Source: Pirellulales bacterium (GTDB taxonomy: Bacteria > Planctomycetota > Planctomycetia > Pirellulales > Thermoguttaceae). Taken from it: DNA of 7,294 nucleotides. The notes beneath the pieces were generated by a model, which was not told the DNA's origin, did no database searches, and was given only the letters and a program-made list of their open reading frames with translations. This document shows positions 1-5,854 of this stretch, piece by piece. The stretch covers positions 1 through 7,294 of the forward strand of contig JAUWWA010000082.1 in NCBI GenBank assembly GCA_030617125.1. The letters run 5' to 3'. Within the stretch, counting starts at the first letter, position 1. Every line of letters starts with the position of its first letter. The translations under genes were made by a program, and so were the position numbers.

Positions 1-896
1 ACCCCAAGATCAGAACCGCCGTTGCTCGTCAGACTCGGTTCGTACGGCGGGGTAGCAAGGTTCCGAACGATGAGGAACATGTGAAAAGGGTTTCTCGCTG
101 GTATGGGGATACACTGAGTTCGCGCGAACAGTTGGAAATCGCAAGACGCGACGCTGCCATGAAGGCCCAGGTAATGGAGATGATCGTGGCTGAGCAGAAT
201 GCCATGATCAGGCAATTCAACCAGCGCATCTACCGGGTGCTGTCGACGGCTACCGGTGCGGCTGTCCCACGGGCGCCGGAAAGCTGGTGGAAATGGTGGA
301 ACGACTATAATGAAGTGTTCGTCACCGGTCCCAAGCCGTTAGAAACGACATATCGACGAGATAATCTGAACATTTTGACCGGCATCCGTCTCCGCCAAGA
401 TACCGACCTCACGGTTAAAGTGCGCTATGCCCCGTTGGGTAGGTATAGTTGTCTGGCGGCTGGCACCCTCATTTGGACGGAGTCCGGGACCGTGCCGATC
501 GAAAAGATCCGAGTGGGCGATCGGGTTCTCTCGCAGGACATCGAAACCGGCGAACTGGCCTACAAACCGGTGCTCCGCACCACGGTCCGACCACCGGTAA
601 AGCTGCTGACAATCGGAGTCGGCGGAGAGCCGATTACTTGCAGCGGCGGGCACCCATTCTGGATCGCCGGCGAAGGGTGGGTCAAGGCCCGATTCTTGCA
701 GCCCGGCACGCGATTTCACGGTGTCATCGGCACGACAGAAATCCGATCGGTCGATGAAGTGGATGCGGCCCCAACCCACAACCTGATCGTGGCCGATTTC
801 CACACGTACTTTGTAGGCGAGGCCAAGATCCTTAGCCACGACAACACGATCCGTAAACCGACCAACGCGATCGTGCCGGGGCTGGTGAATCGTTGA
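1..896 (+). CDS. Hint-domain protein, C-terminal part (5' end outside window)
   Basis: The frame is open from base 3 with no stop upstream, so the gene enters from the left edge; the GTG at 81 is probably internal. Visible residues are counted from base 3. A charged helical stretch (about 38-80) leads to a tryptophan-rich block, WWKWWNDYNEV (about 95-105). A Hint domain follows from about residue 150 to the end. Its block A starts CLAAGTLIWTESG with the nucleophile-like Cys (codon at 450) and continues PIEKIRVGDRVLSQD. Block B contains CSGGHPFW, and the last block is VADFHTYFVGEAKILSHD. The usual terminal His-Asn is His-Asp here, followed by Asn. The protein ends only 18 residues after that His, so no toxin or other C-terminal cargo follows. 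Hint domains are autoprocessing folds of inteins, hedgehog proteins and polymorphic toxins; whether this one cleaves is unknown. I recall similar tails (HDNT.R.PT..VPGL) in planctomycete proteins. The role of the whole protein is unknown; the Hint call is firm. Confidence 0.85.
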   Translation, partial: PKIRTAVARQTRFVRRGSKVPNDEEHVKRVSRWYGDTLSSREQLEIARRDAAMKAQVMEMIVAEQNAMIRQFNQRIYRVLSTATGAAVPRAPESWWKWWNDYNEVFVTGPKPLETTYRRDNLNILTGIRLRQDTDLTVKVRYAPLGRYSCLAAGTLIWTESGTVPIEKIRVGDRVLSQDIETGELAYKPVLRTTVRPPVKLLTIGVGGEPITCSGGHPFWIAGEGWVKARFLQPGTRFHGVIGTTEIRSVDEVDAAPTHNLIVADFHTYFVGEAKILSHDNTIRKPTNAIVPGLVNR

Positions 897-926
897 TGCC
901 GCCAGTTGGTCGTCGGCAGCTCCCTT

Positions 927-986
927 CATAAAGCCGCGACCGGTGGTCGCGCCCATTGTTCCGCGACCACCGGCCGCGGCTTTATG
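927..986. terminator. Long inverted repeat, probable bidirectional terminator
   Basis: The arms are 927-951 and 962-986, 25 nt each, separated by a 10-nt loop (952-961). They match at 24 of 25 positions. The one mismatch is A-C in RNA read from the + strand but a G-U wobble in RNA read from the - strand, so the minus-strand hairpin is continuous. The arms are GC-rich inside (CGCGACC/GGTCGCG) and end in CATAAAG/CTTTATG. The repeat lies between two convergent genes and contains the TAA stop codon (982-984) of the minus-strand nucleotidyltransferase. Neither side has a long U-run beyond the TTTAT within the arm, so termination may be weak or of another type. A dispersed palindromic repeat is an alternative reading. 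Confidence 0.65.
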
Positions 987-1452
987 GGGCGTGTTTAAGC
1001 CAATACTCGCGGAACGATCGCAAGCGCGGCAGGGATTCGCGATCTCTGGCCCGATTCGTCGCGGCCTTGCTGGCGATGATGTCGTCCAGGTGGCAGACCG
1101 GAAAGCCTTCGACCTCGACGTGCCGCTCCCACGCGTCCTCGAATCGCTCGATGCCGTCCGGCGCGAAAATGAGGTACAGATCGAACGGGCCATTCTTGAG
1201 TTGAACGAAGTCCTTGCGTCGCTCGATTTCAGCCGCCTGATCGCTCGTAAGTGCGAAGTCCACTTCTCGCAGCGCTGGCGCCAGTGCGCGGCAGTTTCCG
1301 AGCGAACGGTCTATAAACAGATCGACGTCCTGGGTCGTATCGGGAAACCCTAACAGGATCGCACCGGACTTGCCGATAAACAAGTACCGCACGCCATGCC
1401 GGCTCAGTGCATCGCGAATCTCTTCGGCCTGACGATACTCAAACACGGCCAT
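982..1452 (-). CDS. Small nucleotidyltransferase, MNT/AbiEii-like (156 aa)
   Basis: This is a single-domain protein of the DNA polymerase beta-like nucleotidyltransferase superfamily. Residues 26-48 read IGKSGAILLGF followed by PDTTQDVDLFID. This matches the family's GG/GS helix and DxD metal site, with Asp42 and Asp44. A third acidic strand residue is Asp91 in PFDLYL, so the catalytic triad looks intact. The C-terminal part (VCHLDDIIASKAA, then a charged RARDRES stretch and LRSFREYWLKH) resembles the 'hxxLeDLIxxK...D..DL..L' tail of AbiEii/DUF6036-type enzymes. The glycine motif is GKSG rather than GGxA. The ATG at 1452 was chosen because homology-like sequence starts there; the frame runs further upstream only as antisense or shadow sequence. 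It overlaps the preceding gene by 14 nt, so translation is probably coupled. Relatives act as antitoxin or toxin nucleotidyltransferases that modify tRNA or a partner protein; the substrate here is unknown. The stop codon lies inside the terminator-like hairpin. Confidence 0.8.
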   Translation of the reverse strand: MAVFEYRQAEEIRDALSRHGVRYLFIGKSGAILLGFPDTTQDVDLFIDRSLGNCRALAPALREVDFALTSDQAAEIERRKDFVQLKNGPFDLYLIFAPDGIERFEDAWERHVEVEGFPVCHLDDIIASKAATNRARDRESLPRLRSFREYWLKHAP

Positions 1453-1684
1453 AGCCCAACCAATCCGGCAGATTCTCCTCGCACCAGCGGCGGTAGTCGG
1501 CCGTGGTGTCGAACGCTCGAAACGGTGCGTCGTCCAAGACCGGCTTGTAGGTGTGGATGAACGCGTACCGAAACCGCGTTCGTAGCGAACGCCGCGCCGC
1601 GGCCTCGAACTCATCGAGCCACTCGCGGGGAATCTCCACGGCGCGCTGCACGTGCTCTGATGGTTCCGAGACGTTTGCATCCAT
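1439..1684 (-). CDS. 81-aa protein of unknown function, paired with nucleotidyltransferase
   Basis: This is the first gene of a two-gene minus-strand operon. The 81-residue product starts MDANVSEPSEH. It has a likely amphipathic helix at residues 18-38 (REWLDEFEAAARRSLRTRF), a basic/aromatic stretch (RYAFIHTYKPVL, 39-50), and a C-terminal motif, YRRWCEENLPDWLGYGR (64-80). It has no signal peptide, membrane segment or zinc motif, and one cysteine (Cys68). It does not show the Rx4-6H motif of HEPN toxins in the usual context. The ATG at 1684 is supported by a promoter placed immediately upstream. The frame stays open as far as 2236 only because it runs antisense through uvrA. The coupled downstream nucleotidyltransferase suggests the two proteins act together. 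I do not recognise a named family, although I have an impression that proteins ending in LPDWLGYG-like motifs recur beside such enzymes. Confidence is for the gene being real. Confidence 0.72.
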   Translation of the reverse strand: MDANVSEPSEHVQRAVEIPREWLDEFEAAARRSLRTRFRYAFIHTYKPVLDDAPFRAFDTTADYRRWCEENLPDWLGYGRV

Positions 1685-1691
1685 GGAGAAT

Positions 1692-1720
1692 ATTGTAGAC
1701 GAAAACGCCAATCGATCCAA
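1692..1720 (-). promoter_or_regulatory. Sigma70-type promoter of the small-protein/NTase operon
   Basis: Read on the minus strand, TTGGAT (1720-1715) and TACAAT (1697-1692) are separated by exactly 17 nt. The -10 matches the consensus at 5 of 6 positions and the -35 at 4 of 6. Only 7 nt lie between the -10 box and the ATG at 1684, so transcription should begin at or one base before the start codon. The expected mRNA is leaderless, which fits the lack of a Shine-Dalgarno sequence there. Confidence 0.6.
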
Positions 1721-1739
1721 TATCCTCTTTATGGGATTA

Positions 1740-1768
1740 TGGACGCCGCTGCCGCGGCATGGTAAGAT
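1740..1768 (+). promoter_or_regulatory. Candidate uvrA promoter
   Basis: TGGACG (1740-1745) and TAAGAT (1763-1768) lie 17 nt apart, each matching the sigma70 consensus at 4 of 6 positions. The start site would fall near 1775, leaving a 5' leader of about 38 nt before the uvrA ATG. This is the best-spaced pair I can find in the 128-bp divergent region, but both hexamers are weak. I see no SOS (LexA) box of the E. coli CTGT-N8-ACAG type. Confidence 0.3.
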
Positions 1769-1800
1769 AACAGCTTCCACCCGTAGCCCTATACCTGCCC

Positions 1801-1808
1801 GGGGGAGA
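1801..1808 (+). promoter_or_regulatory. uvrA ribosome binding site
   Basis: A purine-rich Shine-Dalgarno stretch, GGGGGAGA, ends 4 nt before the ATG at 1813, with the GGGAG core 6-7 nt away. It supports that start over any in-frame alternative. Confidence 0.7.
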
Positions 1809-1812
1809 GTGT

Positions 1813-4704
1813 ATGACTGCTGGGGGCCATATTTCGCTACGAGGCGTCGAGGTCCACAATCTTCGGGCGATCGACCTGGACATTCCGCACCGCAAGCTGA
1901 TCGTGTTGTGCGGCCTAAGCGGCAGCGGCAAGAGCAGCCTGGCCCTGGACACGCTCTATGCCGAGGGGCAGCGGCGGTACATCGAGAGCTTTTCCGCCTA
2001 CACCCGGCAGTTCCTCGAGCAACTCGAAAAGCCCGAGGCCGAGCGAATCGACGGCATTCCTCCGGCCATCGCGGTGACGAACCGCAACGCCGGCCGATCG
2101 AGCCGCTCCACGGTGGGTACGGCGACCGAGACGTACGACTACCTGCGGTTGCTTTTTGCCAAGATCGGCCACGTGTTTTGCGAACGGTGCGGCCACGAGG
2201 TGCGGCGCGACAGTCCGCAAAGCGCCGCCCAAACACTCGCCGCGCTGCCGCCGGGCACGCGGTACCTGATCGCGTTGCGATTGGAACTGATGGAAGGAAA
2301 CAATCTGGATCAGCTATCGGCCGAACTGCAAGAGGACGCGTTCATTCGTGTGATCGTGGGCACGCGGATGGTGAATCTCGCCGAAGAGCCGCTTCCGCAC
2401 CTTTCAGCCGAAGAGGCTGTCGCCAACGCTGCGCTGTACGTGGTGGTCGATCGCCTCAGCGCCGGCGCCGCCAACGACACTCGAGTCCGCGATTCGCTGG
2501 AGACTGCGTTTACGAAGGGACGGGGAAAGTGCTTCGCCTTTGTTGCCCAGCGCGATTCACCCTCTCCCCAGCCGACCTCGCTCCAACCCTCTTCCCAAGA
2601 GAGAGGGAGTTGTTGTCGAATCGACGGCCGGACGTGGCGCCGGCTCGGCTTCAGCACGGAGTTGTCTTGCGAGGACTGCCGCCTGGAATACCCGACGCCG
2701 GAGCCGCGCCTGTACAGCTTCAATAGTCCGCTGGGCGCGTGCCCGGAATGCCAAGGTTTTGGGAACGTAATCGGGCTCGACATGGAACTGGTCGTCCCCG
2801 ACCCGGAGAAATCGCTCCGCGCAGGGGCGATCGCGCCGTGGAACAGTCCGGCGTATGCCCATGAGTTGGAGGAACTGCTGGCGTTGGCCGACGACTACAA
2901 TATCCCCGTCGACGTGCCGTTCTGCGAGCTTGGCGAATCGCACATCCGGCTGATCACCTGCGGTGTGCCGGAGCGCAATTTCGGCGGCTTGCATGGCTTC
3001 TTCGAGTGGCTCCAGCGGCGGAAGTATAAGATGCATATCCGCGTGTTCCTTAGCCGCTGGCGGAGCTATCGGCCGTGCGAGACGTGCGGCGGCACGCGGC
3101 TTCGGCCGGAGGCCCTGGCCACGCGGATCGGCGGACAAAACATCGCCGAAATCTCGGCCATGAAAATCCACAACGCCGTCGAGTTCTTCCGCAACCTCGA
3201 ACTGCCGGAACACGAACGCCTCGTCGGCCGGATGATGCTCGAACAGGTCGAAAACCGGCTGGCGTATCTCGAAGCGGTCGGCCTGGGCTATCTTACTCTC
3301 GACCGCACCGTCCGCACGCTCAGCGGCGGCGAGGCACGCCGCGTGGCGCTCTCCTCCACGCTCGGCTCCAGCCTGGTGAACATGCTCTACGTGCTCGACG
3401 AGCCGTCGATCGGCCTGCACCCCACTGACATCGAGCGGCTGATCGGCGCCGTCGCCGACCTGCGCGACCGCGGCAACACGGTGGTCGTCGTCGAGCACGA
3501 AGAGGCGATCATCCGCGCGGCCGACCAGGTGATCGAGATTGGCCCCGGCGCCGGCCAGCGCGGCGGGCGGATCGTCTTCCAAGGCACGCCCGAGGAGATG
3601 GAGCACTCGTCCGACAGCCTCACCGGCGACTATCTCGCCCGACGGCGCGGCATCGGCTCGCCCGGGCGCCGCCGGCCGCCAAACCACGGCTGGGTCCGGC
3701 TGGCCGGCGCCCGCGGCAACAATCTCCGGGACATCACCGTCGAGTTCCCGCTCGGCGTGCTGTGTTTGGTGACCGGCGTGAGCGGCTCGGGCAAGAGTAC
3801 GTTGGTGCAGGACACGCTCTATCCGGCGCTGTGCCGCCGGCTGCGGAAGGACGCCCCCAAACCGCTCGAACATGACGACGTGTTCGGCGACGGCCAGATC
3901 GACGACGTGATCATGGTCGACCAGAGCCCGATCGGCCGCTCGCCGCGGAGCAATCCGGTCACGTACTTGAAAGCGTTCGACGAGATTCGGGCGGTCTTCG
4001 CCGACACGGTCGAGGCCCGAACCCGCAACTACACGGCGGGCCACTTCAGCTTCAACGTCGACGGCGGACGCTGCAACGCTTGTCGCGGCGAGGGCTACAT
4101 CCAGATCGACATGCAGTTCCTCGCCGACGTTTACATGCGATGCAGCCAGTGCAACGGCCGGCGCTACCGCAAGGAAATCCTCGAGGTGACCTACCGCGGC
4201 CGAAACATCGCCGACGTCCTGGACATGACCGTCCGCGAGGCGTTCACGTTTTTCCGCGGCCGGTCGAAGGTCCAGGCACGGCTGAACCGCTTGATCGACG
4301 TCGGGCTCGAATACGTCCGGCTCGGCCAGCCGGCCAACACCCTCTCCGGCGGCGAGGCCCAACGGCTGAGACTCGCCGGATACATGTCCAGCGCCAAACG
4401 CGGCCGGTGCCTGTTCATCCTCGACGAGCCGACCACCGGGCTGCACTTCTCCGACGTCGTGCAACTGCTCGATTGCTTCGACGCGTTGCTGGCAGTCGGT
4501 CATTCGCTGATCGTCGTCGAGCACAACCTACAACTGATGAAGGCCGCCGACTACATCATCGACCTCGGCCCCGGCGCCGCCGACGAAGGTGGCCGCGTCG
4601 TCGCCAAAGGCACGCCCGAGATGGTCGCCAACAACGGCGATGCCGCTACCGCGGCGTTCCTCCACAAGGTGCTCGAAGAGCGCTTTGAACCGGAACCGGC
4701 GTGA
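1813..4704 (+). CDS. uvrA: UvrA, excinuclease ABC subunit A
   Basis: UvrA is the DNA-damage-sensing ATPase of nucleotide excision repair: it loads UvrB at lesions and is recycled by ATP hydrolysis. The two ABC modules are complete. Module I has Walker A GLSGSGKSS (34-42), signature LSGGEARR (503-510) and Walker B MLYVLDEPSIGLH (524-536). Module II has Walker A GVSGSGKST (655-663), signature LSGGEAQR (844-851) and Walker B CLFILDEPTTGLH (866-878). Zinc-binding cysteine pairs are C286/C289 with C310/C313, and C754/C757 with C777/C780; extra pairs are C123/C126 and C422/C425. A segment of roughly 115 residues after C126 fits the UvrB-binding domain, so this is not the short UvrA2 type that lacks it. 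At 963 aa it is slightly longer than E. coli UvrA (940), partly because of a repeat-derived insertion at about 249-268. The region before C422 (YKMHIRVFLSRWRSYRP) differs from the usual RRYKET...REEL pattern and suggests a divergent subfamily. It is transcribed divergently from the NTase operon. Confidence 0.96.
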   Translation: MTAGGHISLRGVEVHNLRAIDLDIPHRKLIVLCGLSGSGKSSLALDTLYAEGQRRYIESFSAYTRQFLEQLEKPEAERIDGIPPAIAVTNRNAGRSSRSTVGTATETYDYLRLLFAKIGHVFCERCGHEVRRDSPQSAAQTLAALPPGTRYLIALRLELMEGNNLDQLSAELQEDAFIRVIVGTRMVNLAEEPLPHLSAEEAVANAALYVVVDRLSAGAANDTRVRDSLETAFTKGRGKCFAFVAQRDSPSPQPTSLQPSSQERGSCCRIDGRTWRRLGFSTELSCEDCRLEYPTPEPRLYSFNSPLGACPECQGFGNVIGLDMELVVPDPEKSLRAGAIAPWNSPAYAHELEELLALADDYNIPVDVPFCELGESHIRLITCGVPERNFGGLHGFFEWLQRRKYKMHIRVFLSRWRSYRPCETCGGTRLRPEALATRIGGQNIAEISAMKIHNAVEFFRNLELPEHERLVGRMMLEQVENRLAYLEAVGLGYLTLDRTVRTLSGGEARRVALSSTLGSSLVNMLYVLDEPSIGLHPTDIERLIGAVADLRDRGNTVVVVEHEEAIIRAADQVIEIGPGAGQRGGRIVFQGTPEEMEHSSDSLTGDYLARRRGIGSPGRRRPPNHGWVRLAGARGNNLRDITVEFPLGVLCLVTGVSGSGKSTLVQDTLYPALCRRLRKDAPKPLEHDDVFGDGQIDDVIMVDQSPIGRSPRSNPVTYLKAFDEIRAVFADTVEARTRNYTAGHFSFNVDGGRCNACRGEGYIQIDMQFLADVYMRCSQCNGRRYRKEILEVTYRGRNIADVLDMTVREAFTFFRGRSKVQARLNRLIDVGLEYVRLGQPANTLSGGEAQRLRLAGYMSSAKRGRCLFILDEPTTGLHFSDVVQLLDCFDALLAVGHSLIVVEHNLQLMKAADYIIDLGPGAADEGGRVVAKGTPEMVANNGDAATAAFLHKVLEERFEPEPA
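2557..2612. repeat. Dispersed-repeat-like palindromic element inserted in frame in uvrA
   Basis: This pyrimidine-rich then purine-rich stretch contains CCCTCTCCCCAGCC, followed by CCCTCTT-CCC-AAGAG and GAGAGGGAG. Possible stems are CTCTT/AAGAG (2589-2593 with 2597-2601) or CCCTCT/AGAGGG (2587-2592 with 2602-2607). In frame it encodes SPSPQPTSLQPSSQERG, a low-complexity Ser/Pro/Gln peptide. From memory, UvrA proteins have only a few residues between the 'VA..D' strand and the strand before the first zinc finger. The element resembles a CCCTCTCCC...GGGAGAGGG repeat that I recall being scattered through planctomycete and other genomes and often read as SPSPQPSPLKGEG in predicted proteins. Confidence 0.6.
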
Positions 4705-4741
4705 GGTTGAGCGGAAAGGACAGGTGCGTGAACGGTTCGGA

Positions 4742-4809
4742 CCGATTGGCAGCCGACATAATCGGAAAAACTGCAAAGGTCCTGGATCGGTTCGCTAATC
4801 GGCGCCGAT
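4742..4809. promoter_or_regulatory. Cluster of CCGAT/ATCGG motifs upstream of hflK
   Basis: Five copies of CCGAT or its complement ATCGG occur at 4742-4746, 4761-4765, 4786-4790, 4798-4802 and 4805-4809. The first two form a CCGATT/AATCGG stem with a 12-nt loop. The last two form a perfect 12-bp palindrome, ATCGGCGCCGAT. The cluster sits between uvrA and hflK and may be an operator region or part of a uvrA 3' structure. No convincing -35/-10 pair for hflK was found in the 175-bp gap. Confidence 0.3.
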
Positions 4810-4865
4810 AACAACACTGACACATTCCGCCAACTTTGCCTTCGGCACCAGGTCGCGTCCCTGCA

Positions 4866-4870
4866 GGGAG
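4866..4870 (+). promoter_or_regulatory. hflK ribosome binding site
   Basis: GGGAG lies 9 nt before the ATG at 4880. It supports this start, which also places the membrane segment at the expected N-terminal position. Confidence 0.6.
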
Positions 4871-4879
4871 ACGAAACTG

Positions 4880-5854
4880 ATGGACTTCGAATCGAGAGAC
4901 TTCCGTAATCTTCCGTGGGATCGGATCGTGCCGGTGGCGACGGTTGTGTTGCTGGTTATGGGTGGTCTGTACCTGGTCAGCAAGGGCGTCTACACGGTCA
5001 AGCCGCACGAGAGGGCCGTTGTGTTGCGTTTCGGCAAGTACCACACCACCGTTGCCCCGGGCCTGAACTTCTGCATCCCCCTGGTCGACGACGTGTTGAA
5101 GGTCAGCGCCGAGGAGCACAGCCTTCGGCTGCCCTTCGGCGAGGGGCCCGACCGGCCGCAGGGGGCCGCCGAGGAGCCGGCCTTGATGCTCACGGCCGAC
5201 CTGAATGCGGCCGTGGTCGAGTGGACCATCCAGTGGCAGGTGGTCAAGCCCGAGGATTTCCTGTTTCGGCTCCATCGCGAGAACGACGAGCAGTATCCGC
5301 AGCGGGTCATCACCATGGTTGCCCAGACGGTGATGAACCAACTCATCGGCGACTACTCGATCGACGAAGTGCTTACGCAGGAGCGAGGATCCATCGCCGA
5401 GAAGGCCCGCGAGCAGACCCAACAGCAGTTGGAAGCCTTCAGTTGCGGGATCGGGATCACCGACCTGCAAATGCAACGGGTCGCACCGCCAAGAAAGGTC
5501 CGGGCGTCGTTCGATCTGGTCAATGCCTCGATCCAGGAACGCGACAAGCTCGAGAATGAGGCCAACAAGGAACGCAACAAGTTGCTGCCGGCGGCCTACG
5601 CCCAGAAGGACAAGACGATCCAGGAGGCCAAAGGCTATGCCGACCGCCGCCGGGCCGAGACCCAGGGGGAGATCAAGGCCCTGTTGGCCAAGTATCGCGA
5701 ATATCAAAAGGCGCCCCGGGAAACCCGCCAGCGGCTGTACCTCGAAGCCATGGAAGAGGTGCTCGGGTCGGTCCAGTCGCAAGTGATCGTCGATGCCGAC
5801 GTCATGGGCCGGGCGCTGCCCCTGCTGCTACTGGATCAAGGAGCCAAACCATGA
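4880..5854 (+). CDS. hflK: HflK, SPFH-domain modulator of FtsH protease
   Basis: HflK and HflC form a membrane-anchored SPFH/band-7 cage around the AAA protease FtsH and limit its access to membrane substrates. The 324-residue product has one N-terminal membrane segment (about 17-34, IVPVATVVLLVMGGLYLV). The band-7 domain follows: YTVKPHERAVVLRFGKYHTTVAPGL (38-62), a beta-rich part to about 125, then helices with QRVITMVAQTVMNQLIG (141-157). A long charged coiled-coil runs from about 217 to 290 (QERDKLENEANKERNK and onward). It is shorter than E. coli HflK (419 aa) because it lacks the glycine-rich cytoplasmic N-terminus and the extended C-terminal tail. QVIVDADVMGRALPLLLLDQ near the end fits the usual HflK C-terminal strand. 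HflK rather than another SPFH protein is inferred from order, with HflC immediately after and translationally coupled. The nearest upstream gene, uvrA, ends 175 bp away. Confidence 0.9.
   Translation: MDFESRDFRNLPWDRIVPVATVVLLVMGGLYLVSKGVYTVKPHERAVVLRFGKYHTTVAPGLNFCIPLVDDVLKVSAEEHSLRLPFGEGPDRPQGAAEEPALMLTADLNAAVVEWTIQWQVVKPEDFLFRLHRENDEQYPQRVITMVAQTVMNQLIGDYSIDEVLTQERGSIAEKAREQTQQQLEAFSCGIGITDLQMQRVAPPRKVRASFDLVNASIQERDKLENEANKERNKLLPAAYAQKDKTIQEAKGYADRRRAETQGEIKALLAKYREYQKAPRETRQRLYLEAMEEVLGSVQSQVIVDADVMGRALPLLLLDQGAKP
5838..5843 (+). promoter_or_regulatory. hflC ribosome binding site within the hflK 3' end
   Basis: A strong AAGGAG lies 7 nt before the hflC ATG at 5851 and inside the last hflK codons. 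Together with the ATGA stop/start overlap it decides the hflC start and indicates coupled translation. Confidence 0.75.

Noticed and set aside
339..1193. 284-residue minus-strand open frame spanning the Hint gene, the palindrome and the NTase 3' end
   Set aside because: It crosses two better supported genes in other frames and the terminator-like palindrome, and its protein has no recognisable domain.
1453..1680. N-terminal extension of the nucleotidyltransferase frame up to 1680
   Set aside because: The extra residues are Arg/Ser/Thr-rich shadow sequence of the overlapping 81-aa gene. The domain begins right after the ATG at 1452.
1551..2726. 391-residue plus-strand frame overlapping the start of uvrA
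   Set aside because: It is Arg-rich shadow sequence in the wrong frame of uvrA and antisense to the 81-aa gene.
2557..4524. 655-residue open frame on the minus strand opposite uvrA
   Set aside because: It lies wholly antisense to a clear uvrA with intact ATPase motifs. Its composition (Ala/Val/Asp/His/Leu-rich, no recognisable motifs) is typical of antisense frames in GC-rich genes.
4742..4770. CCGATT...AATCGG hairpin followed by AAAAA as a uvrA terminator
   Set aside because: The run after the stem is A, not U, in the uvrA transcript, and the 6-bp stem has a 12-nt loop, so it is a poor intrinsic terminator.
4646..5782. 378-residue minus-strand frame across the uvrA end and hflK
   Set aside because: It is antisense to two well supported genes and spans their intergenic gap, with no domain signal.
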